Assembly: GCA_964030785.1 (NCBI GenBank)
Contig: OZ034970.1
Span: forward strand, 1,871,411 to 1,935,410
Direction: 5' to 3'
DNA length: 64,000 nucleotides
Source: Siderastrea siderea
Lineage: Eukaryota > Cnidaria > Anthozoa > Scleractinia > Rhizangiidae
Each line of letters opens with the position of its first letter. Position 1 is the first letter of the stretch. This document shows positions 1 to 12,200 of this stretch, piece by piece. Position numbers and translations under genes: made by a program. The notes beneath the pieces were generated by a model. That model saw nothing but the letters and a program-made list of their open reading frames with translations, searched no databases and was not told the origin of the DNA.

Positions 1-62
1 CGATTGTGGGGCGGGCGAAATACACACGCGCGCGCGAAATTTCGAGGAGACGCGACGCGACG

Positions 63-92
63 CGACGCGAAGGGAGCGCTCCCTTCGCGTCG
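63..92. repeat. 30-bp perfect GC-rich palindrome
   Basis: Bases 63-77 are the exact reverse complement of 78-92, centred on AGC|GCT, inside a run of CGACG repeats. It lies at the left edge in what should be an sAC intron or downstream exon region. No function is evident. A (GTTT)n microsatellite follows at about 163-191, and I see no coding exon in bases 1-243. Confidence 0.7.
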
Positions 93-243
93 GGTCCAAA
101 TGAAAGTTCTTGGGTTGATTTGTTATGGTGCCGTTTCACTTGTTTTCAATGTTTTACAAAAGTTTTTGTTTGTTTGTTTGTTTGTTTGTTTGGGTTTTAA
201 ACTAGAGCACATTTGGCAGAGCATGTTGCTGTGACAACTTCAC

Positions 244-3200
244 CTGCTTCGAGAATCAAATCAAAGCAACAGCACATGTACAGGGCCCGGCCGTGGGAGT
301 CACTGGATTCTAACGCCGCACAGTTAAGTTCCTTTAGGACTTCAATACAATCGGGAATTCTGCAGGATCAAAACAACCAGCATGTTGTGAAAAAACTGTT
401 AGTTTTACCTTATCGGCATTATGTTGATTCTCTACTGACTCTCAAAAGCTGTCAGTTCCTATTTTAGCTTAGCTAAGTTCTGTAGCTGTTCCACACGGTC
501 GTTGCGTTAGTGTTAAATGCCACAAAAAACTGTTTTAAAGCCAGTAAAAAACCAACAGCCAAAGTGACTTGCATGGCGCTTACATTGATTTGTGTTCGTA
601 TTGATTCATTGCGTTTTATGCACTTGTTGGAAATGTTGTGGTATTCACGGCGATTAACTTTGGTTTTTAAAGGAGAAGGTCACTCCAGAAACGGTGTATT
701 TTTTGAAATCGCCAATAAAAAGATAACGCTAAGTTGAGTTACAGACCGTGTACAATTTGAGGTCACGGACAATTCAAAATGGCGGCGCTTTGTGTTGAAT
801 GTTTGGCCCGCTTTGGAGAGGAATTTCAGTGGGATTGGATGCACTTTAGAAGCTAAAACCACGGTCAGTAACTCAACTTAGTGTTATCTTTTATTGGCGA
901 TTTCAAAAAATACACCGTTTCTGGAGTGACCTTCTCCTTTAAAAGTAGTCTTTGGAAAAAGATCGCAATGGGGCACTTATCAATACTTAATTGCGCTACC
1001 TTCCTTCCTTTATTACTTATAGTAGCAACATTTCATGAAGGAGGTAATATAAATGAACCAGTAAATGAAAAATGTAAGGATCGAAGTTCAATTTCAAGAA
1101 AGAAAAAGTGCGAACAATGAAGCTCTTAAAATACCCGTTAAAACTTCTCGATTTTCCTAAATTCATGAGCCTCTTCCTCCCTAAACCGTTTTAATTAGCT
1201 TGAAATCACAGCTCTTAACACTGTATTTAATAAGGTACTATTGAAAACTCACGCAACCGTTAACGAGCACAATACCGGCACAGTAACATCAGTTGGTAAG
1301 CCTGCGGGCCTACTTACTTTGCGGTAACGAGAAGACTCTGGGCTAGCAGAGGAATGCAAGTTGTCTTCATGTGTGTGTCATGAACTTGTGTTGCAATGGT
1401 TAGAGCATGGCGACCTAAGAGAAGAGATGGCACAGTCGAACTGAACAATGTCATTATCCAAGCATTATCCAGGCTGGCTTTGCATTGGATTTGCATTAAA
1501 ACTGCGTCGCTTAATCATACCTGAACTAATGGCCGCTGAAACTCCACCGATTGCCAGCCTGAAAGCGAGGCTCACGCAGTATAGGTGAGCCACGGTGATC
1601 ATGTCTTCTGGGTCGGAATACAAAGAAGGGTCCTCACACCTGGTGGAAGAAGAAGACAAAGGAATTATTAAAGCCAGTTTGCAAATGCGATTTTTTGTGC
1701 AATTTTGGCGCCCTTTTTTAATGCAATTTTTGTCGCGCTCGAGCTCTCGATAAAAATCGTAAGCGAGGCAAGCTGCGATTTCAGTGCAATTTCTGTGCAA
1801 TTTGTCACCGCAATTTCGCAGAGGTTTCGAACATGTTCGAAACTTGACAAAATGCAACTTGACGGTGATTTTTGGGAAACTGCAGAATAATCGCAGAGAA
1901 ATCGCGATGAAATCGCCTCTAGTTTATACCTGCGACAAAAGTTGCATTAGAGAGTGCGACAAAAATCGCATCAAAAACCGCATGTGTAAACGAGCCTTCA
2001 GATAATAAAAAGTACATGTATTCGTTTGTGACTACTCCTGGATTTTTGGGAACAAAGAAACGAAAAGAAAACGATTAACTTGGTGCAGAAGTAAAGAACT
2101 CGGACATACCCAAGATATTACCAGCGTATTGTTGCTGTAGTATGGTATTGGCAGTTGTCAGATATTTACGATTAGCGTTTATATTTCGGTAGATTGAGCG
2201 CTCTTCCAAGTGTGTTGTGTAGGTAAGTCTAAGTTTAGTCGGTTGTTCTTTATGAAAACGTTATTCCGCTAGTTAAGCTGTTAGGTGAGTCGCAAACTAG
2301 TTACGTTCGATTCGTCTTGTGTTAGAGATTCGTATAGTCGCTGTTCTGTTAGATTTGCTTCAAGTCGCTAGTTTTTGCTGGGGGACAAAAGAAACGTTTA
2401 GATGATTGCAAACAATGTGCGCGGAAAAATGTGATGCGTGCCGATGCAAATGGTTGCATCAGTGTGCGTCCGCAGAACCAACCGCTATTTTGATTCACAC
2501 TCGTGGACCATAATCAGAACGAGGGAATCGGATCAAGTCTACTGCATGTTCTGTAAGACATATAACTGTAGGATGCCTTGTCCTAGAAACCTGTAAGTGT
2601 GTGCCATTTCTCTGTAGATAGTTTTCCTTTTTTACCTATTCTTCCCAATTTCTTCATATGTTTTGCCCCATCCTTTCCAGCCAACAAGATGCGTGCACTC
2701 AATCACTCCCGCATAGGCGCTGATTAGCTGCAAAACACAGAACAACAAATTCCTGATGTGATGTGTTGAAAAAAGTTTTGATGCCATTGATCGATTGGGG
2801 ATAGCCTTGATGAAGAGCGTTGCTTTCAGGCTCTTTCCATAGTCGAGAGTGCAAACTTACCAAGTGAATGAGCGGGAAAGCAAAACCAAAAAAAAGCCTT
2901 CTGCCCTTACCCTCACTCACTATCTTGAAAGGGACTCCTAGTAGTCTGGTTAAAACACTTCAAAATATCAAAAAAAAATGCGCAAATATAGTGCAGAAAA
3001 CTAATTCCTACAGTTCCCTGCTCAACCTTATCGTCATTTAGCGTGAGAACATAGCAACTGGAATCTGCTGCCGGACAGATTATGAATTACAGTGAATCGA
3101 ATATCAATAACTTTGGCAAGATTGTGCCACTTTTTACACCACATGATAAACAACCAACACAAAAATAATTACAAAACAGTCCTAACAGACGTGCAGTATC

Positions 3201-3827
3201 TAGGGCTACACAAACAGTCCTTACAGACAGTATCTGGGCTCACACGACGTGTATTTTTAACTTCAGTAAAGTAATAGCTATAAAGTATTACAGTTTTTTA
3301 AACGTGACCAGCTTTTAATTTTTTGCTCTAAAAAAAGTACGTCTAGTTTCCCGCGTTGGCAACAGGGGTAAAATGGAAGCAAAAGATTACTATAGAGAAC
3401 TGTCCTGAAAAAGTATGGTTTATCTTGGACTAAAGTAAACTTTGTTTATTTAGCCATGATCGTTTTTTAATTAAACTTAAGAAGTGCTGAAGTCAAAACG
3501 TGCATTTTCCATGCAACGTTTGAGAGCTTTCATATACCATGGATTTTGAAACACCGGCCTTAATCGTACTGCTCGAGAGGTATTTTTGAGCGTTATATTT
3601 GTGTTAACCTCACAAAGTTTCCGAAACAAGCCGAACGCACCTCGTGCAAGTTTTCCTCAGCCTCTTCAGCGGCGTTCAGTTCCTGTAGAGCGGCCATTAG
3701 TGATCGGTTGTTTTGGTGTAGAGAGTGGTACACGTGACTAAGATGACTCAGGCAGCGAGACTGTTCAATCAACCGGGCTGAGTTGTCTCTGAAAGGGGTA
3801 ATTTATTATTCAATCATTCAACTAACT

Positions 3828-3882
<55 letters not shown>

Positions 3883-3931
3883 CAATCAATCAATCAATCA
3901 GTCAGTCAGTCAATCAATCAATCAATCAATC

Positions 3932-3968
<37 letters not shown>

Positions 3969-5947
3969 GTCAATCAGTCAATCAATCAGTCGATCGATTG
4001 TTCGATCGATAGATCAATCAACTAACCAACCAACAAACAAACTAATCAATCAATCAATCAATCAAACAATCAACCAATCAACCAATTGATCGATAAATCA
4101 ACTCTATTTTATAAAAAATTACAATGTCTTTCAATTGACAAACCGTTAATACTAGGGTAACGATGCAAACTGGAATTTATAAATATAGCTGACAAAATAC
4201 CTCGGAGAAAGGACGGAAAGAAACAAACAAAATTAACCAACTTATGATCCCCCAGTACTCCGGGATTTGAATCTATGCAGGTCCACCTTGGAGGGAGGTG
4301 AACGCTCTAATCAATCAATGCGCCATCCCTAGTCTGAAACAGCCCAGGGTCTTTAAAAAAGTCGGCTGGAAGGAGTACTTCACCCCATAAGTAAATAAAC
4401 GGATGAAGACAACTCGTTTGTACCCAGCTCCTCCAATGTAGTAACCCGGCAAGAACACGTGCAAGTAGTGACGTAATGCTTCCTTCAAAATCTTCATGTA
4501 GCACCCGAAGTCAGAATTTGGCTGCTTCTTTCCCAGAATGCGCAGCGCCGATATTAGATGAGTTAACGCTTCATGGAGACGATTCATGTGAAAGAGCGCC
4601 TACAAATCAAAACAAAAAGGTTCACTTTTACAGAACATGATAAACATGTGATCGACAGAGATTTAAATTTATTAAGTGCTCTTTACTTTTCCCATCTTAT
4701 TGGCACGTACAACATTTTTACGTCTTATTAATGTTGGGTGAAAAGCATAAAACATTAAGTTTATTGAACTAAGTAACAAGCTACCTTTCCGGGAAACCCA
4801 GAGTTAAAGTCGATAGGCACCTTGAGCAAACAGCAAACGCACCAATCACGTTTTACAGTCTTCGCTGGCAATAACATCACGGCTTAACTGACAGACGACC
4901 AATATATAACATCACGAGTTGTCGACGAATCAGGACAACGATCAGAGACTCATACCATCTACTGACGATTCACAATTCCCTTTTCTCCGGATGATGACTT
5001 CCGCACAGTTTGTCAAAACGTCAGCAAATTAAAATTGTCACCACAAACAGTCCTTCTTAGGATTTTGCTTACCCGGGCAACCATAATTTACCGACTTCTA
5101 GTGATATTGTGTTAGTAGAACCCAGATTTATATCCCCGTATGTATCTAATTAGGCTAATCATTGGAAAGCGACGAAGGCAATTTTCCGTCGATTTATGGA
5201 ACTTAAGATTAACCTACTGAATAGCTATTGTCTAAGCTATGCGGGATGTTCACTGTAGAACGACTGCCGTGGGAACGAGTGCGTGAAATTTCAGGAAAGC
5301 GCAATTAAAAACAAAACTAGAAATATATCACATTTATCAACTCTCCGAGAAGAACAGATCTGTCACAGGTGAGTTATGCAAAGTAAAAACCGCTAAGACT
5401 TTTATTTTGCTCTCCGTCTTTTGATCGCGATAATCATAGTAACCATGCGGCTTAAGCTTTATCCTTCACAACTGTCATCCAGTCGGTCCTTAACTCTGTG
5501 CATCTTCTGATCCCCTAATGATTCTGCCAACAAAATGCAAATTAAGGCAGCAATCATAGCTTCTTTCATTTCTCACCTGCCCAATAAGACTCTCAACTCG
5601 AGCAGTTTCCTCTGTAGTAGCCAGTGGCTGTTCATCTTGCTTGGTCTCCTCAATCATGGACTGGACTTCATGCAAATATGACAGCGCCTGCATGTTAGCA
5701 GACGTGGCCAATGCTGCCGCACCAGATTCTGTTAAATAGCGCAGTGTCTTCAACTTATTTCCCGCTGCTCGCCAATGATCCACTAGTTGAGGGAAGACTG
5801 AAGCGAGTACCTCGGCACATTGGCAGTTACTTAGGTCAATGGCTGGCTTCTGAACCTCACCAGGGTCCTCTATGTCAATGTATCCCTGGCATTCATCATC
5901 ATCCTCTTCTTCTATTAAGGGAGTGGAGGAGAGTCTTACAGGGGTTT
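244..5947 (-). CDS. ADCY10: sAC exons 19-25: C-terminal TPR-like region (incomplete)
   Basis: Exons 5577-5947, 4379-4599, 3641-3788, 2636-2727, 1521-1639, 1318-1414 and 244-359, each with good splice sites and correct phase. Matches to human: LSNCQCAEVLASVFPQLVDH (LESCQCEEILEIVILPLAHH); IEQSRCLSHLSHVYHSLHQN; LISAYAGVIECTHLVGWKG (IIKAYLDYSLYHHLAGYKG); ITVAHLYCVSLAFRLAIGG; and IEVLKELN. The donor of 4379-4599 was chosen at AA|GTACTC rather than the nearer GGG|GTGAAG because only the former keeps the frame open into the next exon. The intron 3789-4378 is mostly CAAT microsatellite. The last exon leaves one nucleotide at 244, so coding continues left of the window. Confidence 0.88.
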
Positions 5948-8900
5948 CTGGAAAATGAAACAATTTGTCAGGTTAGCCAGACAGGCCAGTAGTGGTGGTG
6001 AGGTGTCAACTGTTAGATTTGAAAAACTCATCTTACTGTAGCCTGAGGAAACAGCCGACGTTTCTCAAGGTCGCCACTTGAGCCCTCGCAAAACACCGTC
6101 TGAGTAACGAGCGTAACGAGCGCAGAAATTCCATACTGATGACGTTCACTACCCAGATCTTGGTAGTGCACGTCATCAGTATGGGATTTCTTCGCTCGTT
6201 ACTCAGACGGCGTTTTGCGAGGGCTCAAGTGGCGACCTTGAAAAACGTCGGCTGCTCTCGCTGCAAAATTTAATCGCACGCGTCCGCCAAAACGTACCGC
6301 GATTGGAACAAACAACAAACTACTTTTTTGTCATCTTCTAGGTAAATTTCAGAAAACGTCATTATACGCCGATAATACATATCTACTAAAGTCTTTTAAG
6401 GACGGTGCCTCCTAATAGAGATATATGGGAAAAAGTAGAACTTAGCAAGGGTTATTGGAATCCAAAAAGAAAAACGTGGGTAGCCACGCATTTTTCAGAG
6501 AAAATTAAACAACAATAATTCTAAAAAAGCGTTAAAATACAATGAATGTATGGCAATTTCGTTCCAAATTTAAGCTCAATTATCTCTGAAAAATGCGTGG
6601 TTACCCCACTTTTCTTTTTGAATTCTGATAGCCCTTGCTAAGACCTGCTTTTTCCACATAGTCATAAGCCGCGCAAAATATTGTTGTATTAGGGGTCAAA
6701 TACCTTAAGAAACCCGAATATCTCAAAATGCGCAGAACGTATGCGCAGTAACAAAAGGAGGCACCGTCCTTAAGATGAAGGTTTATATTAATTTTAGTTT
6801 CAACTGCTCTTTACTTCGCTTTAAGGTGTCACCAGTGATGGGTATCTAAAACGATGGCATCATATACCAGCCAACTAAAAAGCCATGACAAAGATGAATG
6901 TACGCCCATGTTTTCTAAATACCCGGTGTTCAATGTCATTAAAGATGTGTTCATTGTTCATCGTGGTGTAAGATAGGAAAGATGAACGTTTATTCGTTTG
7001 TCTCACGATGAAATCGCTTTGAGTTGTTGATCGCGACGTTTCGACTGCAGTACTACTAGTCTTCATCAGGCGATGAGGTCGATTGTTTACGTGTCGCGGC
7101 ATCTTCCTATTTGGAAAGAAGTGAAGTTTATTGATATTGACCCTCACTGGTACACACGTAGGGTCGAAGAGGCTATCCATATAAGACTTCATCCTAATAA
7201 AATCAATAGAGATAGTGGAATCGAAATTCCTGAAGCTTGGATACCTACGATCAGAAAGCACAACAGCCGATCAACCACAAAGCAGACCTGTGAGGGAACA
7301 ACATCTAATAGTCGGAACAATAATGAGGATCGAAATGCACCAATAGCAGCGAACCAACATGCTACAAATAGCGACACTTACACTCAAACGAAGAAAACCG
7401 TGAACACTGAAAATATTTCTGGAATGTTTATTGTGTTTTGACCAATCACATGCGAAACCTTGTAACCGCAGAAAACAAGTGGGTTTCTCAGTCACGGAAT
7501 CGAGTTGGTTCTCCATTTGTTTTGAAAGATCTTCATCTTAACTTACAAGGATTTAAATTGTTATTTCTTTTTATCTGAGAGCCACATGCGCTACGGGAGC
7601 AAAAAATGTGTGAGTGGTCGTTGGCTTGTTGCGGCTGCATTGTAGCAACGACCGCGGACTGTCAAAAGCGGCGTTCGTTATTCTTCAACAGCCTGGTGTA
7701 CCGTTGCTAAATTAGAAAATATGTCATTTTCAAAATGTGCAACTACATGTTATAAAATATGATGCAAGCCCCGCTCGAAGGCACGGATGATTCGGCCTAA
7801 ATAAATCGAGTCAGCTGTGTTGTCAATGGGCGAATTTGGAGAGAGAATATTGCAGTTTTTACTTCAAGGTGAAATATTAAACTGCCGCTTGAGTTGGTTT
7901 TATTTGAAATGTCGGAAACACTGATCGTTGCGTCGGTTTGTCGAAAAAATTTATAAGGCAAAAGCGCTCAAACCTATTTTCGCTTGCGTAGTGCGTGGGG
8001 CTCTCAGATAGAAAGGAATAGCACTTCCAATTTCTGTTAAGATAAACTGGTGAAGATCAAACGTTATTGTCTTTCGAAACAACTCGATTCCGTGACTGAG
8101 AACCCATTCGTTTTCTGCGGTTACAAGGTCTCGCATGTGATTGGTCAAAACACACATTCCAGGAATATTTTCAGTGTTCACGGTTTTCTTAATTTGAGTG
8201 TAAACAATCGACCCCATCGCCTGATGAAGACTAGCAGTATTGCAGTCGAAACGTCGCGATCAACAACTCAAAGCGATTTCATCGTGAGACAAACGAATAA
8301 ACGTTCATCTTGCCTACCCGGTGTTCTTTTGTTTGTTTGTTTGTTTGTTTGTTTGTTTGTTCGTTCGTTCTTTCGTAAGTTCGTTTGTTTTACACTCCAA
8401 TTAATTTTTCAGAGGCTAGTTAATATGGAAAGTAGTGACTTTAAACGATCTTTTGAACAATTGGAAGACATAATTTGCACGCCGAAAACACCTAATAGCC
8501 ACATCTTTCAGCTGTACCTCCTTCAAACGAAGTTGAGTTTCTCTTCAAGGAAAACCTTCTCAGCTTTTTCTTGCCAGATTCATTAAGAAACGAATCCTTC
8601 TCTGGAGCCACGCTTTTTCGGCTGAACTTAAATCTGTGGAGCCAGCTGAGCTTGCGGTCATCCACTGCTTGCCCAACAACCGCATTGCTGAAGAACCCGG
8701 ATGTGTTAGCAAATGCTCCTCCAATTCCGGCTTTTTCGCATGTCGACGCTCTTTGGTTGACTACTGGAGACTGTCTTCTTTGCCTTTTCTTGAAAAAAAA
8801 AAAAGCAATATTTCACTTCAATTACACTTAGTACGAATTCTCCATACTGACCCTTTCATTCCAAATGGCCAAAGAAACAAACTTAAGGCCAATGTTCACA

Positions 8901-9195
8901 GAATCAACAGCATCATATGTAGTGCAGTATGCAGTAACTTTCACTTGTACCGTCACCTTTCACATCACAGTAACAAGTAACGCAAGAAAGAACGGCTCAA
9001 AGGGTTTCTTTTGAATGGATACACTCAGTGATTTTATTGGAAGAACAAAAGATCGAACCACGCCTGTAACACGACGCAAAATGTGAAAGGTGTAAGTAAG
9101 AAAGAAGTTGTTTGCTATTAAACTTTTTTTCTTTCAGTTTGAAGATAGCTCAAGTACCGTTTGAAACCGGCCCAACAAACAAGATTGTCAACAAC

Positions 9196-9266
<71 letters not shown>

Positions 9267-12200
9267 CCACCACCACCAAAAAACGCCACATACCTCCAGA
9301 ACACTGTTTGTTCCTGCAATCTCAGCTGATCGTTCGTGTGCACGCGCAGAGAATGCTCCTTGACTCTGCACTTTTTCTCTCATTTCCACCGTTTTTCTTC
9401 GCTTCGCCCTCTTGGAGGAGAAGTCTGCTTGGGACCTGCCAGATGTGCCTAAATATGTTTTAATGTCATTTATGAGATTCGTTTTAACATGAATTCCACA
9501 ATGTTTAATATTTTTGCTATCTGATGCACACTGTTATGTTTGCGTATCTTAAAAACTGCTAAGTTGTTAAAAGAACAGTTGTTATTCTTGACTCTATTTT
9601 TGATAACTGACGTGTCTCTTTACGTGGTCCTAAAGTGGGAGGGGGGGGGGGGCGGGGGATGACGATTAAAACAAACACTGGCCACACTAAGAAGTAATTT
9701 TCTGTGATACTATTCAGTGTTATCTTATCCAGGCTCTCAGTTACTGATCATGAGACACCAAACGTGAAAATAAAACACGTGAAAACTGATTTTGCTAGCT
9801 CCATTTTGCCGTTCTGGTATCTTGTTGCGGGAAAGCAGCATTTCTCATATACAACAATGGTTTTTGAATTTTTGCTCCTTTTTCAAGGTGTTAGAGTTAA
9901 TTGTTTTGATCTTACTGCAGAACCATTCTACTGCGTGTTGGAAGACAATCTCAAATCTGGACAATGTATAGTCTGTCGTATAAAATTTTGAAATTTTGTG
10001 CATTTGACCTACCGCTTGCTCTTTTCTGTCCCTGGTTCCCCTGTGGTTCTTTGATGTCCCCTTGACTAGCTACAAATCCTCCTCCACCACAGGACTTACA
10101 CTTATGAGCCTGCGATTCAAGGAACATGGCGGCTTTTTCGTGCAGTTCCTTCCTCTGATCCTCAAGCCAAAGCGAGTATGATGTCTCTTGAACGTACGTG
10201 TTCACGAATTTCAGATACAAACAATGCTTCTTTGGTCCGCTTGGGGTCATGAGCCTTGACAAGTTTATTACTTTGGTCACCTCGTCGGCATGGCAACCAC
10301 AGTAAACAGATGCATGGATAGAGCTTGCCACGTTGTGGTGGTGATGGTGGTGGTGGTGTTGGGCGTGCTGTTGAGCATGCACAGGGTCGTTAAAGTCGTA
10401 GAACCCATGGTGATTGTGAGCGTTTTGGTGTTGGGCTGCTAAACTCGCGCATTCTAAAATCGATTCCTTGGCAAGGTTGTACAACACCAGATCTAAACTC
10501 CCTTGAGTTGACTTCGGGAGAATGGCCTGAAGAACATTTCTATAAAATTCAGTGCCCAAAATACTAGCGCATTTCAACGTGACCTGTTCAGAGGGCATCA
10601 TGCGATCTACGCGGGCAAGGACCATGTCTTTAACAGACTCTGGGACAACGACTTTGGAAATATCAACACCTGGGGTGATGATGCAGACCTTTTTGGTGTT
10701 AAGCGGCATCGAGTTTTCTGATACTTGTACGAAATTAGCTTTGTGCAGGTTAAACTTTGGAGTTTCCTTTACTATGTCTTCTTCAGGTGCAAGGCTGCTC
10801 CTACGAGAACTCTTATTAGACTCTGTCTCTGAATCCTCAAAACTTGCTAAATTGAAATGAATGCTTTTAGCAGCACCAGTTGAGCGCCGCCTTTCCTTTA
10901 GGAGACTCGGTGCCGTTCCTTTAGACACGGAAAAACTCTTCCGCCTCGGTTCTGGACTTCTCACTCTTAAATGATCCCCTTCGCTGTAAAAAGGCGTTTT
11001 CGGACGGGACAAGTCAGAAAGTTCCTTGCGCTTTTGGAAAACCATACTGGTTGTGGAACTATCAAGCGTCATAATATCTTGAATAGATTCCTTTTTAGGA
11101 AAGGCTTGGTCCTCATCGACTATTTGAATCACATCACTGGTTAGCATGTCTTTGATCAGTTGTTCGCACCACGATGCTATTCCATGGCTCTTCCTCCGTA
11201 GGATCTCATCCAGCTCATTAGGGATGTACATAACGTCCATAAACTGACACGTCAGGTCACTCATGAACTGAGATGACAGACCGCCTACAAGATAAAATAA
11301 CCGTCACCCTAGGGACTCTTTACATGGTTTATTTTATCCCCACACAAGCTTCTTCCCCTTTCAGAAGGGGAACACATTCTACATAAAAAAATGTGGCTAC
11401 GGAAGAGTACTACCCCATTCCTCCGAAACTCATTGGACTTCAGATCTGCAGGTCGGTGGCTCGACGCCCAGTCGCTGCCATCTTGTTTTTTCTTTAGACA
11501 AGAAACCTTACCCTACATTGTCTCTCTACACCCAGGTGTTTAAAATGGGTACCGGCGACATACTGCTGGGGGTAGTCCAGTGATGGACTTGCATCCCATT
11601 CAGCGGGGGGGGGGGGGGGGGGGGGAGGGGGGAGTAGCAATACTCTCAGTTGCTTCATGCTAAAAAAAACCGGGATAAGCTGCTGCCGTGTGGGCCTCCT
11701 TGGCTCGTGTGCAACTTTACCTTTACCTTTTACTATTTACAAAGCAGCACGCAGTAAAGTGTATACGAGTACTGCAAAAGACGGCAGATCAATCTTTATA
11801 ACAGAGTGGTTTTCAATTAAGTGTTGAGAGGGATTTGCGTTTGCTTTGGTTTTCCTTGATACTATGCTCTGTAATTGGTGAATTCAGAAATTCCCGCTAT
11901 TTTCTCAACCAATCAGAAGTAAGACCCCAACCAATTGTGATTAATGATCACAAGGGTTATCTCGCACCTGACGCCAGTTACATAGATTTGCATCGAATTC
12001 TAACTGTTTTACCGAATTTTTGTGTCTGTAATGTAACTCGTGGGAGAGATAAATTTGTTTTTGGTCTTACGACATCTAATCGACACACAGCCCTAACATA
12101 ACCTGAACTTACCTAACTTGATTTTTGTGGTCATTCGATGTCCAATAAGCCTGGTGGCCGCCTCACACGGGGGGTTTGATGAAGAGAAAGGCCTGAGAGC

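Larger units (their letters stand above)
6981..8306. mobile_element. Penelope-like element fragment with inverted terminal arms, interrupted by a MITE
   Basis: Arms of roughly 105 bp at 6981-7085 and 8205-8306 are inverted copies. Each carries a hammerhead-like core. Between them lies a coding remnant of the Penelope C-terminus (7083-7378, plus strand), then an 827-bp TIR element (7378-8204) that splits the coding remnant from the right arm. Inverted or partial terminal repeats are usual for Penelope-like elements. The copy is dead: only the end of the ORF remains. It sits in an sAC intron. Confidence 0.7.

Noticed and set aside
3783..4025. Plus-strand frame of repeated Asn-Gln-Ser-Ile
   Set aside because: It is a translation of the CAAT microsatellite in an sAC intron.
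9112..9463. Poly-His and poly-Ile frames
   Set aside because: They come from a CAT microsatellite; no flanking coding signal.
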